From Fistularia commersonii (lineage: Eukaryota; Chordata; Actinopteri; Syngnathiformes; Fistulariidae): a stretch of DNA of 64,000 nt. The notes under the pieces were generated by a model. The model was not told where the DNA came from and did not search any database. It saw only the letters and a list, made by a program, of their open reading frames with translations. This document shows positions 1-12,841 of this stretch, one piece after another. Made by a program: the position numbers and the translations under genes. The stretch's first letter is position 1. The number at the start of each line of letters is the position of its first letter. The stretch is from NCBI GenBank assembly GCA_037954325.1, contig JBBMNZ010000021.1, positions 8,253,616 through 8,317,615 on the forward strand. Direction: 5' to 3'.

Positions 1-425
1 ACACGTCAGGGGTATCATGCAATAGAAGACAATCAGCCAGAATAAAAGGAAAGGTGTACAAGACAGAGGTGAGACCAGCGATGCTGTATGACCTAGAAAT
101 GGTTACAATGATGAAAATACAGGAGGCAGAGCTAGAGGTCGCAGAGATGAAGATGCAAAGGTTCTCTTTGGGAGTGTCCAGGACGAATAGGATCAGGAGT
201 GAGTCTATCAGAGGAACAGCACATATTAGATGTTTTGGAGAGAAGGTCTGAGAAGCCTGACTGAGATGGTTCGGTCATGTACAGAGGAGGGCGAGTGAAT
301 ACATTGGTAGACGGTTGCTGCAAGTGGAGCTGCCAGGCAGGAGGTCTCGAGGAAGATCACGGAGAATATACAGGTAGTTGGTGTGAGAGAGGAGGATACA
401 GAGATATTACGGATGGAATTTCTCT
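1..425 (+). mobile_element. RTE-type LINE, C-terminal ORF fragment
   Basis: The plus strand encodes the end of a non-LTR retrotransposon reverse-transcriptase ORF. Visible blocks are KVYKTEVRPAMLY, ELEVAEMKM, RFSLGV and RGTAHIRCFGEKV, followed after a stop by LRWFGHVQRR, EYIGRR and ELPGRRSRGR. The same blocks recur in copies near 29.2, 35.6 and 40.1 kb. The frame is interrupted by a stop at the end of the FGEKV block and others further on, so it is dead. The 5' part lies beyond the window edge. The family 3' end (CCCCTGAAGGGAAAA) is absent: similarity fades near 400-425. RTE assignment is from memory of fish LINEs and could be a neighbouring clade. Confidence 0.8.
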
Positions 426-3400
426 CTCAGTATATAAAGGTTGAAAAAAGCTAAATCCTTATTTTTATGTGAGCTCTATGGAAATAGATCATCCAGTTCC
501 ATTCTCTCTTCATGTGCAAATTGCATGATCTTTGTCAAATGCTGAACATTTTTGATTTTTATACATGCCCACTGTATCCTGCATCCATTGCCTGTGTTAC
601 AGAAGCTTACAGAAGCTTTTCATACTGATTGATGCTGGGCAAATTTAGCTACCTCAGTTTAACTGACAATCCATGAAGTTGAACTGAGATTTTACATCGG
701 TTTATTTTTATGCAAGCAACAGTATGAACTTTATCCATGGATAAACATCAAAGTGTTTAACAACAGAATGAGCTTTGGAATCGAAGAATATGAAGAACTG
801 TATTGTTAGTTACTGCTTAGGTCACTGCAATACAGATCTCTAGGAACATAACTGGCTGCATGGCCGAACTTTAGTATTTTGTTCAAGTCATTCTTACGAC
901 GCAACAATGGTTTAAAGGTGGAAAGAGTAATCTCTTAAACCAGGTTAGTGATAGTGTCTAAATAGCATTTTTAGCATTTATAGAAAAGAAAAACCTCTGG
1001 TATATGATGTGTCTCCCTACCATCCTTACTCTCTCTCACTGTGGCTGCATGCAGTTCAGTAAGGGATCATTTGTTCACTTCTTTTTAATTATCCTGCAGT
1101 GTCCAAGTAGAACTAGTCTCTTAGCTGACCTCAGCACAACGCAAAAGTTACCAAAAATGTATCCTTTGGTGCACAGTGGGTTGTGTGTATGTGTGTCAGT
1201 GCTTTTGTCTATGTGTGAATAGATTAAAAAACAATTTGCAGAAATGTTCACCAAGCTTCAAAACCTTTTCACACTGACCTGGTTTTAACAATACTGAAAT
1301 AATTCACAGAGATGCCTGAGAGCATTCCCAACTCCATGAGTCAGTTACAATCCACAAAGTTTTAAAACAAACAAGTCTCTTGTGGTTAAGATCAGCACAG
1401 GCCACATACAGCATGGAAACATTTGCTATTTTGTTGATCTATTTCAATTCGAAAAAAAAAAGGTTTCACAATGAAGAGAGAATACTGAAGATGTCTTTGT
1501 CAGTTATAACTTATAAATCAAACACCATGAAAAACACTCTCACATATGATGTTTTATTTGGGACAGCAATGTGACCAGATGTGACAAATGCAAGGTCTAT
1601 AAACAGCAGCAGCCAAGTCATAATTATAATTGATTTCGTTCTGATGAGGGCTGGAGCTCCGTCCTCCATTTGCACTTGTCTGATATGAGCTCAAGGAGAA
1701 TGAGGGGAATAAATGTGTACGGCTCCTCCCTAATTTCTCCATAAGAACACTCACATTTGTTAAGGTCATCACTGCTGCATATGTTTAGACCGGCAATGAG
1801 CTAAAAACATTTCTTTGTATTTTCTCTTTCTGTGTTATAACCAATTCAAAGAAGAAAGGAAGATGCTGAAAAAGGTTGCAACATATCCACTACCATGATT
1901 ATCTTTGTTTGCATGAAATGCTGAATTCAGATAGAATTTGATAGAATCACCAACACCTCAATGAAGAGGTTTGTCCAGTCATTTAGCTTAAGAACTAGAA
2001 TTCTGGTGTTGGTGTTTCCATGGAGACACTGACCATTAGACTCTCATATTTGGTTACCAGAAAGTACCATTTCTCTTCACACAAACTATAAAGTGTACTG
2101 TCTTGGGTGTCTCTTTTCAGATGTATAACATATACCAACATCTCTGTTCATTAATATCTTTTCTCCCACGGAAAGACTGTATGACAAATGGTCCTATTTT
2201 GAGTATAAGCTCCTGATCCTTTTTTCAAAGAGATACTGTTGTATGAATGTAAATAGCAAAATATTCATGTATTAATTCATGGAATGTTAAGATTTTTGTC
2301 CAGTCAAAGAAATTCATTGTAAGTTAGACAGTAACAGACAGTGTTTGACCTCAATTAGATCTCTAAGGGACAAAATATTTTAACTTTCAGAACTTTATAT
2401 TTATACTTTCTTAACTTTTCCAACATGCACTTACCCATCACTTATAATTAAAAAGGACTATAGATCACTTATACTATATAAGTATATATACTATATATAA
2501 TTCTGTGATTTGTTTCGTCTTCAGAACCACACCCTCCATCCCCCCCGTAGAAAAAATAGGTCTCACTATCCAACAATCAGAATAAATGAGAACAAAAAAA
2601 ATTAAAGTCTGCCCTGTGATCATAATTTTAACAAAAAAATTAACATTCAGTCTCTCATGCAGCCCATGAGAAAACTGAAAACAAACTCATTCCTTCAGCG
2701 TCCTTTTCCTCACTCTGCATTGAGCTCTTTTAGATTACTTTTCAGATCACACCGCACAGGGATATCTGTATTTTCTGCCAATAACCTGGTAAGACACAGG
2801 TAAAAGACACCCATATCGAACAAAAAAAGCAACAGATGAATTGATTTTGGATAAATGGGGGGGCCTCATTTTCAATACCACAGACACACATATCCTGACC
2901 ATACATAACATTTAAACAGCCCTCACAGCTATTGGCAGAGTTGCCAGACTTTGCTGTGTGATGATACACATTTCACCATGGAGGCACTGAAGCTCTCTGG
3001 CTGACAGATCCACATTTTAGCTCCTCTCAGTCAGCCGAATCACTGCTTTGTTCCTTGAAGCCAATGGTCGGCTCTGGGATTAGATAAAGCCCCGGGTTAC
3101 CTACTGATTCAGGTCCAACAGATCTTATGGGCCAGGCAGGATTAAGTAAATTCACAATCTTAAGGGAAGGAAGCAGAAGGTCTGACAGTATCTGACATGC
3201 AGAGTCTCTCAACCAAGACTCTCCACTGAGTCTGAAAACTGAACTAGGGATCAATTGGCTGAAAGAAGAGATGGCTTCCCGGTGCCTCCTGAGAGCAAGT
3301 GGAGCCCATGGCTGCTCTGTCCTCTTATCTTATCTCCACTCTGCACTCAAAAACACTGCATGCTATCAGTAATAAATCACTCTCAACAAACAAAGACCCT

Positions 3401-3773
3401 CTACAGTGAGAAGCAACAATGCCTGCATAATGATGTTGCCACAATGGAGCAAGAAAATTACCTGCTTCTGTCCCCTGCTGCTGCTACTAGCTGCCTCACT
3501 CTGCATGTTGTCATTTACATATTTTACAAAAGATTGAAATGGCAAAACGCTCCAAGCCAGCTGTTCCTATGTCTCTATTGGTACAGATGAAGGGAATTAG
3601 CAGGCAGGTTCCAGGTCCTATAATGAGTGAGCGGAGTCTAAATCAGCTGTGGCTGATTGCTGGCCGAGGCCTCTACAGAGCAGTTGGCAGCGCTCTTATC
3701 TACCTTTTAAAGACAAACAGCATACCCTTTTCCTCTCCTGGCTCCACTTAGCTGGTTGTGCAAGTGTGTGCAT
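426..3773. other. No gene recognised; mostly unique AT-rich DNA
   Basis: This 3.3-kb stretch has only short open frames with no recognisable domain. It contains scattered A/T runs and a C-run near 2541. Nothing here resembles an exon with paired splice sites. It is most simply intronic or intergenic. Confidence 0.5.

Positions 3774-3806
<33 letters not shown>
3774..3806. repeat. (TG)n microsatellite
   Basis: About 15 uninterrupted TG dinucleotides, visible directly. Confidence 0.95.
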
Positions 3807-6800
3807 ATTGCATTCAGTGAAAGTGGCTGTAAAATTGTGAACACTATCACAGCAGCAACCTATGTATCCAGCCATATTATTGAATAGAGAGACCTTTTTT
3901 TTCTCCTCTCTTATTTCATGTTGTTACTGTGTTAGTCCGATGCATTAACTTAACAATCACCTAAGTAGCCAGCTTGACACAATGCAACCTATAATTTTAC
4001 AGTTAACAGAAGTAAATGTCACAGTCTCTAAATAACTTGTGAAGCAAAACCAATTGAACGCATTCAACTCTCGTGGGAGTGACCAAGTTTGCAAATGCGA
4101 CTAGTGAACAAACGTGGATGGCAAAAGGCTTGTAAAACGACTTGCTCTTTCCTCCACTAGTTAGGTCAGTTAGGGTCTTTGGCCTTCTCCTTCCTTCAGT
4201 GTTAGCCAGATACTTCCACTAATTCCTGTTGTCTTCACCTTATGATGCTATGTATGTCCCACCTACACCTTTTCATTGCTGGCTGGTAAAATGTGTTTGC
4301 ATGATAATCAGCACTTGCGACCTGAGTCAGCTCAAAAATTCACCGTCTGATCTACTGCATAAGTTGGGTTACAGATTTATGTGCTGGCTAGCCATACCCA
4401 CTGTCCCAAAGTAGCGCTGACTCTGCTCATTACAGGTAAACTAGAGTCAAAAATCTTGTAGTGTGTCCTTGGCTTTAGGAACGCTCTGATACATAGTTTT
4501 ATTTTTCAAAACAAACAAACCAAAAAGGTTTGGGCATACATATATTCTCTCTTAATATAGAACAATTATGTAACATTATGATTTGTAAAGACCTTAAAAA
4601 TACTTATTTGTACTTATAAAAATACTTATTATCAAATTACAGTTGGAATTCATTATAACAGTAGCAAATAGAGATGATGCGGTAAGAATTGATGTAATTC
4701 CAAAACTCCAAAACTGCTGTGGAACTTTTCACATTTTATTGATATGTGATGTTTTTGTGACATTTTGCCTCAGCTACTTATTCTTCCAAACTACAAACTT
4801 TGGTGAAAAAACATAATTGAAGTAAATGATATGGGTTCACTTGAATCAATGACAACACAACACTCCTTTTCCTTTCAGTGAAGCTACAGCTTGAAAAAAT
4901 TAAAAATAAAAGTGTAGCTTATGAAGTCACCTCTTCAACAAGCATAGTGTTGAAAAGTGATAATCTATGTCTGTGTCTGTATTTGTGGCAAATGTTAATA
5001 AACCAGGGGAAAAAACCACAATCACACGTGCAGCATGCACAATACGTGCATGTTCTTACACAAGAAAGAGCACAATTTTATGATAAATAAATAAATAAAT
5101 AAATACCAGAATATGTCATAACAGTTTCCAGTAATGCAGTAAAAATTATCAGGAAAATTCTCATTAACCAATCTAGAAGTCCTATAATTGCAATTTTGGT
5201 TAAATCAGTGTCTTTTTTAGCCATGGGGAAGGGGAAAACCGTTTTGGGGAGGGCTATCTTAAAAGGTTTGCATCTGTTCAGGTTGGAAAAGTAAATTGAC
5301 AAACAACAAAACACATCAGGAAATATGTATTCATATAGGATATTGTTTATAAAGGTGACATGAAAATAAATGCAGACACTTAGTAAAAAGAAAACCTTAG
5401 CAGATCTATGTAAATGATGCTTGATGCAGTCATGGACCTGACATACTTTTGCCAAAGAGGAGGCTCCGTTGCATACGAGCAATGTAGATGCCAACATGCT
5501 GAGCTGTGTCCCTACAGGCTGCATTCAGGATAAAGTGGTTCCACTCTCCTTCACTGACTGCTGTGTAGGAGTCAACTTACAGTGAGCTGATCTGGCGTGG
5601 CAGTGCTGTGAAGACATGAGTGGAAGGAGAGAGCAGTGGAGGAAGGCATAGAAGGAAAAGACAGGAAAATGGAGGAGGTGAAAAGAGACAAGGGCAGTGG
5701 AAGCGAGGAGTGGGAGAAGCGGGCTAGGGTAATGGATGAGGAATATTATGTATGGAAATAATGAGAGGGAGGGACAGCTTAATGAAGGGGATGATAGTGA
5801 CTGGGTTATGCGGTGCACATTACAGAGGCGAGTTGGGGCCATCATGATCCCTTCGGCCTAATAAGTAATTACTCAGTGATACAGAGAGAGCATTTCAGAC
5901 TGATCTTGTATCAGCAGATCTGGAGTCAAATCCCTCAGATGTGTTGAGAAAAGTGTGGCCATTTTCCTGAAGCCATACATCAAAAAAGCTTCTAGTGGCG
6001 TGTTTATGGAAAGAGGAACCTACAGAAGACATATGCTGTACAGATCATAAGACAGCAGGTGTATCCTTGGCCTTAAAACACCGCAGGAAAGCTGCTTTCA
6101 TCTCACTAGCACACAGCAAGCCAAGCTCCTCCACAGTCTGCTTGATGAAAACCCTCTTCTCGTAGATATTAGATAAGAAATGGGAACTCACAATGGATAT
6201 GTTGCAATTTTTTCAGACAATTCTGGCTCCACTACTTCTTTCTTTGACCTGCCAATTCATATTATATATAGTATATTTTCCCCCTGAAAGCATGAATTTT
6301 AGCCTTGTAACTTTTTTTGAAGTAGGATTCAAAATTGACCCCATCTCAGTGAAAGAAGCCTCTGATTGAGGGATGTATTTTAACAAACCTAAGACTGAAT
6401 GTCACTGCATGCTAAACTTTACTCTTCAGAAATAAAGGAGACTGTTTTTGTTGTATTTTTAGCTTGAAAAGGGCCCTGATAAAAACCAATACTCTGTACT
6501 CATAGTAAACATGGTTAAAAAACATGGATTCTGCACTGCGGCTTCCGCTATGCTAGACTAGCTACCCCATGGGAAATTATGAATGATACACCCATTGATG
6601 ATTTTATATATTTCTTTCTCGGTTTGCATGTGTCTGTCAATGCATTACCTTATTTAGATCACTGACCTTTTATTTGCGTGAGACCATATCATTACATCTT
6701 CGAGCTGATTGAAAAGACGGGCAGTGATGAAAATAATTAAATTAATACACTATGTCTGTCCAGACTGTCCAGTTTTAACTCACTGGTCTGATTAACAGAT

Positions 6801-7017
6801 GAATAAAAAGAAAACTGCAATAACATAATAACTGACTGGCTCATTTTGTGTTGAAAACTGTAAGAATTGTCATTTATCTGTCTATTTGTGAGATTCAAAT
6901 CACACTTATGATTGCATTGTTACAAAAATATATTCAATCCTACCCCTTTAAATAGGGCATACTTCATTGCCAATTAATAACTTGCCAATACAAAACTGCA
7001 TTAATAAATTAATTGTA
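3807..7017. other. No gene recognised; unique AT-rich DNA
   Basis: The stretch holds a short AAAT tandem repeat at about 5084-5105. A 148-codon minus-strand open frame at 5078-5524 has a hydrophobic, low-complexity composition and no recognisable domain, so I do not call it a gene. Confidence 0.5.
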
Positions 7018-7138
7018 TGTAAATATATGTGTATATATACATATATACATATGTATATACACACATATGTGAGTGTGTGTGTGTGTTTTTGTGTGTGTGT
7101 GCGCGTGTCTGTGTATTTAAATACATAAATGCACACAC
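7018..7138. repeat. Compound (TA)n/(TG)n/(CA)n microsatellite
   Basis: Alternating ATATAC/ATATGT stretches pass into GT repeats, with a final CACACACA. The tract is interrupted and visible directly. Confidence 0.9.
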
Positions 7139-8474
7139 ACATATTTTAGTGTCTGACAAATATTGTCTTTATTTATTTTTATAGATCGAAAAAAAGATGT
7201 CAATCAAACCGCGACTCTGGAGCACTGCTGCCAATTTGACTTTTAAAAATGTCACTTGTCTTGTCAGACAGACATTGCTGAGAATACTAAAATCTGTGAC
7301 TGACAGCCGTACAAGACATTGGTTTTAAAGTTACTCCCAACAGTAACAGGAAGTAAATATATTGGTGAAATACTATCAAAAGAAAGAGTTAATAAATAAA
7401 AGAAATAAAAAATTGCAAGGGTATTACTTCTCATAAAAAGGAAACAGCGACTGCTCCTCTATAGAGAAACCCCGGGCAGGATTTCTTGATGCAATGATTT
7501 AAATTCCTGTGAAGTTAAGCAGACATGATAAAATCCACAACATCTAGTCCAATTTACACTCATAATCCAAAAACATTCTAAAGTCAAAAACCCATTTATA
7601 AAACACTGCTGCATTATCCTCCTCTTCTATACCCTGCTAGACAAAATATGCTTCATGGAAAAATGATTGTTTCAGTCAGTCTAGAAGAACCTAAGCTAAG
7701 GGTTCTCAGCAGGGATGTCTCAGTAAAACACTGGCCCCCGAGGTTTGATGCAGAAGGGCAGTAGCAACCAAATTTTTACTTCCTGACTCCAACATTCACA
7801 CATGGGCAGATATTGTATATTCTTTGCCATAGTCGGGGACGCTTGAGCACTTTAATCAGGGTGATACTGGTTGATATTTGGATTTATGCTCATAACTGCT
7901 TCTGATTTTTTTAATATGGTTGGATATGTTTTAAGGACAGTACACACAGCAGCACAACACTGCATGCTGTCAAGCCAATGGCTTATGCCAATGAAGGAAC
8001 AGTAAACTTGCCAACACTGACAAAATAATAACAACTGAGTGTGACCAGATAATTGTAATTTGAAATAAACAGGGTGGGTACCCTATTAAAGTGGTTTATT
8101 TTTGATCATTTTAATGATATGAAATATTACGCAGTGTGGTAACTGGCAATGAATTAAAGTAGTAACAGATGCTGACAAAACCTAGTATTTCTCACTATTC
8201 AGAAAAGCCTGCTATTGCAAAATTGGCAGATGGAGTGGCTTTTGAAGAGTGACATAAAAGAAAATAGTTTGGTGGCATCAGACTCTGTGGTGCAGCTGTG
8301 AGAATGCTTGTCATATACATCTTTGTCATGTGAGAAGTTTGTCAGTTTGTCATTTAGGCTAGGAATAAATTAAACACCACAATGGCTAAAACAGAGTTTG
8401 GGCCTTTTCTTCAAATAATTGCTTATTTAGTTGTTTTGGATGGTGTGAAAGGATAGCATTGTCAATGCCGGGAA
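7139..8474. other. No gene recognised
   Basis: AT-rich sequence without a recognised repeat or exon-like segment. Confidence 0.5.
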
Positions 8475-9400
8475 ACTAATTGTCAGCACCTGTTCTCCCT
8501 CCCAGTTTGGTGATTGTTTTCACCTGCTCCACTGTGCTTCCCTTTGTCCTCTGCTCTCACAGCTTCACCTTGCTTAGTCATTTGTGTCAGAATCAACTGG
8601 CTAGGATGAACCCGGCTGACTTGGACCAGCTTTCGTTGACCATTTCCTCCCAGGATGTGTGCCTGGAGCTGCAGAAGGACCAATTTTCATCCTAGCACCA
8701 CAGGGGGGAAGATTTGGGAATGGTTTCTGAAAGAAGTACAGTTTTCTATGACTGGCTAGATGAACCTTCTGATTGCCCAAATGCAACAAGAGGTTCCTTC
8801 TTCCTGGAGATTCCAGCGACTGATGCAAGATTCATTTTGAACTATGACCCTTTAATGTTAGACTGAAAGAAGGCTTAAGATTTGAACAAGATAAATCAAG
8901 GTTTGTACTCCGTCGGTGACTTTGCCATCTTTTCATGGACGTTAGCTGGATCGTTATGGCTCCGTACAATGTTTGTCCAACTGTCTGACAGAATTAGGAC
9001 TCATTAATGCCTCAAACATGCTTGTCCTTGGATTTGAATGAACTGTCATTTGTGAACACATAAACGCAACGTTGTCCTCGCAACCTCATCTCACCCCCCA
9101 GAGCCTTATGTTACGGTGATGACACTCCCGACTACTGGGACCCTTGGGAAAGGACCAGCCAAAGAAGCGGTACCCATGAAGATGGCCAAGACATATTGTC
9201 TGTGGAGGAGTGTTCCTGTCAAGCACAGGAAGCTGATTCTCCTCCCCCATTTTGGTATGCGTATGCATATGTCTGCGTTTCTATTTATTCTTTGCTAGTT
9301 TATTTCATGTTCATGTCGGTCAAGTGCCGCCCACCACCCCCCAGTATGGTGACTGTTTTCATTTAGTGTAAAAGATTTAAGTGTCATGAGTTTTGGTTCT
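8475..9400 (+). mobile_element. Possible degenerate Gypsy-like element (LTR pieces plus gag start)
   Basis: At 8607 the plus strand opens with MNPADLDQLSLTISSQDV, which resembles the start of Gypsy gag proteins in fish (ATG followed by a P-A-D-x-D-Q-L pattern). Upstream, a segment around 8503-8535 containing CCCAGTTTGGTGATTGTTTT is echoed about 830 bp downstream near 9340 as CCCAGTATGGTGACTGTTTT. That is what a heavily mutated LTR pair around a deleted interior might leave. The frame stops after about 30 codons and the rest is unrecognisable. The gag resemblance is from memory and the LTR pairing rests on about 30 aligned bases, so this is a weak call. Confidence 0.35.
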
Positions 9401-9621
9401 CACCTTGCCAGATCTGGCACTAATCTTGTAATTTTGAAATGCAGTCTTGCCATTGGTTATTGAAATGAGCTGCAAAAGCAGTGCATGCTCCACCTCATGC
9501 ACTGCATGTTCCCCAGTGTGCAATAAGGGGTTGTGTCCATCTCAGGTCTGTCAGGTCATCTACCTCAGAGGTACAGTGATTTTAAAAAGTCTGAAAACAA
9601 AAGAAAGAAAACCCACGTTCA

Positions 9622-9835
9622 TTGTCTTTAGCGCTTATCTTGTGCTCAGGGTTGCAGTGGGGCTGGAGACAATCCCGCTGGTTATTGGGCAAGAAACAGT
9701 GTTCACCCTGGGCCAATCGATCATCTATAGACACAAAACTATTCACTCACTTGGGTAATTTAGTCTTCGATTTACCTAACGCATGGCTTCGGTTGCAGGA
9801 GAAAACTCATGCAGATACCACAAAGAGAGGCCCCA
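9622..9835 (-). repeat. tRNA-derived SINE-like repeat, reversed and 5'-truncated
   Basis: Read on the minus strand, this copy shares blocks with the plus-strand copy at 37188-37435: GGATTGTCTCCAGC (GGATAGGCTCCAGC there), then CCCTGAGCACAAGATAAGCG (CCCTGAGTACAGGATAAG there). This matches the widespread fish repeat that I recall as having a tRNA-like head. The head with the pol III boxes is missing here. The orientation is inferred from those blocks. Confidence 0.6.
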
Positions 9836-11806
9836 AGTTGAAATGAAGCTGGATTGATTAATAGCCTTTTTCTTCAAATCCAACTTTCCTATTCTTTCTT
9901 GACTCAATCAATTCTCCCAGACAATCTAATGGAATTATTTAACTGACCGCATATGAATAAGCTTAACCTTAGCTGTCATGATCAAGGTATGCTGTCAAAT
10001 TTAGTCTGGCCACTTCAAAAATGCATGGACTGATGTAACACGTTTCAGGAATATTCTGTTTTAATGATATAGTTTGTCAAAAGGCACTCTAAAGTATCAG
10101 TTTTTGTCAGACTGTAAAAGCCGGCCACTCCCTTATAACAGTTGAAAGAAGATTGTGCCCTAATTAGAAAGTGATCGCACAACAAGGACTTGGCAAGCTA
10201 GCCCATATTCATCATTCCCTCCAGTTGACACCCTTCAGAAAGTGTCTCGTCTTTGGCGTGGCAGCACAAGTAAGAGTGTGCATTCTGAGTCTCCAGGGAT
10301 ACTGCCGCTTGAGACATCAGGATAGACACCACCTGGGTCAGAGTGCTGCTGCAGGGTTCAAATGAAACCTTTTAGCACCTTCTTGTGAAAAGATGACAGG
10401 AATCACATGCCAGGTTCTGACTGGATAAGACTGGTTAGGGTTATGTGACTGATTATGGACACAAGATTTGCTTTAGTCTGTCAACCAACTGTGTATATAT
10501 TCTTTGAATACAGATCTATGAGTTACACACTTTTTTGCATTAGCTATTATGAACTAATCCCAAGTTGAGAGCTCGAAAGCAATAGAGAGACAGCCTGTCT
10601 CTAGGAGAAGAGAAGACAGGGAAATGTCACTCGTGTACATCAACCCTCAGCCTGCACCGGCACCGACCAAAGACAGAAAAGAGCGGCTAATATTGACGAA
10701 GTGAACTTTGGCATAAGGCATTTAAATGGTCTCTCTAATCTCTATTACTTTTACAAGCTTTGTGACAAAATAACTATTGTTATGGGAAGAATTGAAAGTG
10801 GTTTAGATTTAGATGTCGTCGAAACTAAGCTGATCGTGCATTAATACCCTCTCCACACACACGCAGGAACCCGATGAAGCCAAAACCAGCACAGAAGTTG
10901 CAGTTTAACTGTGTGATTAGATTTGAAAGCTCTCGTATCTGATGTAATGCATGACAGTGAAACATTGATTTTATATCAAGTGTTTCATGATACAATTTCG
11001 ACTGAGTGATGAGAACAATACATTTACCGATACTGTGTGTTCAATTATTTCATTAGAACAACCACTCTGTCACACTGCAGGTTGAGAAGCTGTAAAAATT
11101 AATTGAATTAGCACTTAATTTTGTCGTGGCTGAAATGTAATACTCCGTTAAAACATACGTGCAGTCCTATTTTAAAGCATGAGGATGCAAAATGAATTGC
11201 ACCTATGCTGCAAGAAACCATATAATTCAAGAGATCTGCAAATGCACAGACCAAAACAAATTTGCGTTGTCTGATAAGGACATCTTGAAATATTTAATCC
11301 ACTTGAATTGTTATTTCTGGGTTATCAATCTGCATTCATATGTGAGGAAACCGTTGTGCTCTACTTTTATTGCTGTTTTTGTTGCTTAATTCATGAAGAT
11401 GTGACTTAATTATTGAAGTTTAACCAATTGCGAGACAACGATCCCAATGTGTGATGCGGTCTTGCATTTTTTTAAATTTCATTTATTTTCAAATCTTACA
11501 TGGTCATAATCCTACAACTTCATCAACCGGATTCTGTATATATATATTGCATTACACATGCGCAGCAGTGCAGTACATTGACCCACATCTGTTTGGCCAT
11601 GTTGTTCCTTCAGTATGTCAGTATTCTAGGTTATTCTGTAGTGCGTCACATCCAAACATTCTGTATACTACTATGGCAGATATTATCTGAATATTTTGGA
11701 TTATTCATGACAGAATAAGCAGGACACTCTAAATAAATATACTTGGCGGTTTTTCAGCGTAAGGCATCACATGTAACACTAAATCACCTGTGCAAGCAGC
11801 AGTCAC
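9836..11806. other. No gene recognised
   Basis: Mostly unique DNA. The segment at 10140-10370 is somewhat richer in GC and non-repetitive, but shows no long frame or clear splice pair. Confidence 0.45.
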
Positions 11807-11839
11807 ATTACATAATCAACGTTAATTCTCTGTACACTG
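11807..11839 (+). repeat. Left arm of a perfect 33-bp inverted repeat
   Basis: This 33-bp sequence, with core ATAATCAACGTTAATTCTC, is the exact reverse complement of 12796-12828. Homology stops abruptly on both sides. The 956-bp spacer contains the CpG island. Confidence 0.9.
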
Positions 11840-12082
11840 TTCTCTGCAGATGGGCTTTAAATTAGACTTTTTTTTTTTGGAAACAGCGGCTAACAGTTAG
11901 GATGCTAAGAAAACAAGACAAACAAACAAACAAATGAGCAAATACATGCATAAATAAAGGAGTGATAGTTGTGTAATTTTTGACTTGTCTGATAGCCAAA
12001 GTTGCAACTTTATCCACATGCCTCCCTTATTACAGTGTTAGGACCTATAGTACTTTTCAACACGATCGGGGTTAACTACTCG

Positions 12083-12168
12083 GTGTGTGTGTGGGTGGGG
12101 GTGGGGTGGGGGGGGGGGTCTTTTTTTTCCCTTTCTCTCTCTAGAGCGACTTACTTTTTTTTTTTTTT
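12083..12168. repeat. Low-complexity (GT)n, G-run, pyrimidine and T tracts
   Basis: GTGTGTGTGGG is followed by a G-run, then a T/C-rich tract and a run of T. It immediately precedes the CpG island. Confidence 0.85.
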
Positions 12169-12180
12169 CTCTTCCTCGTC

Positions 12181-12540
12181 TTCTTTCCCCGTGTTGGTCC
12201 GCCCGCTCGCCCGGCGTCTGTAGCGGCTCCCCCTCGGCTTCCCTTCGGGTCGAGAAGGATGGAGACTGCGGTCTCTGTCCGGGAGGCGAAGAAGCGCTAA
12301 CGGCGCCGGACGGCGGAGGAGCCGGCCGGCAGTCGACGGAGCTCCGCCTGTACTACCGCCATGATGTGTGTCAGCTATGAAGGATTTATCTCCGGCGTTC
12401 GTTGCACAAGTTGAAATTCATTCCCGTGGTTGTTTCCCTCCGGAGACACAGCGGCAGGCAGCCCGATCTGCGTGGTGGTGGAGGAGGGGAGCCCGCAGAC
12501 ACCCTTCCAAGGGGTTTTTTCACTGAACTGGATAACCCGT
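12181..12540. promoter_or_regulatory. CpG island, candidate promoter or 5' exon
   Basis: About 35 CpG dinucleotides are countable in these 360 bases, against only a few per kilobase around it. This marks an unmethylated promoter-type island. Direction is unclear. On the plus strand a pyrimidine-rich lead-in precedes it, but I see no strong splice donor. On the minus strand a perfect GTAAGT donor lies at 12150-12145, just past a run of A, and an ATG in good context (ATCATGG, about 12365) opens only a 21-codon frame. No recognised coding sequence is present, so any transcript starting here would be 5' UTR or noncoding. Confidence 0.6.
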
Positions 12541-12795
12541 GTTATTTTTAGTATTATTTCCCCACCGATTTGAGGTCATGGGTGTATCAGCCTACACATT
12601 TTCATATACCTCCCATACAAACCTGCAGCTTGTTCCCTTTATCATTAGTCTGCATCAACAACAACTGTATTTCATCTCATATATGCACGAATTGTTATCA
12701 ACAAGAAAAAGTCTTAACTTCTGAAGTGCCAGGTTTGTGGTTTTATCATTGTTTGCATATGGTAGTATATGAATTTTGAATATATATATAGTGTG

Positions 12796-12828
12796 CAGTG
12801 TACAGAGAATTAACGTTGATTATGTAAT
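12796..12828 (-). repeat. Right arm of a perfect 33-bp inverted repeat
   Basis: Exact reverse complement of 11807-11839. The arm is followed directly by an (AT)n tract ending at 12840, then by a reversed LINE end. Confidence 0.9.
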
Positions 12829-12841
12829 ATATATATATATT

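Noticed and set aside
5078..5524. 148-codon minus-strand open frame
   Set aside because: Rich in F, I, L and V from AT-rich DNA, ending in a repeat-encoded YLFIYLS tail over an AAAT microsatellite. No domain, splice or promoter context.
12303..12365. Minus-strand ATG in good context inside the CpG island as a gene start
   Set aside because: The frame stops after 21 codons and no splice donor lies inside it. At most it is an upstream ORF.
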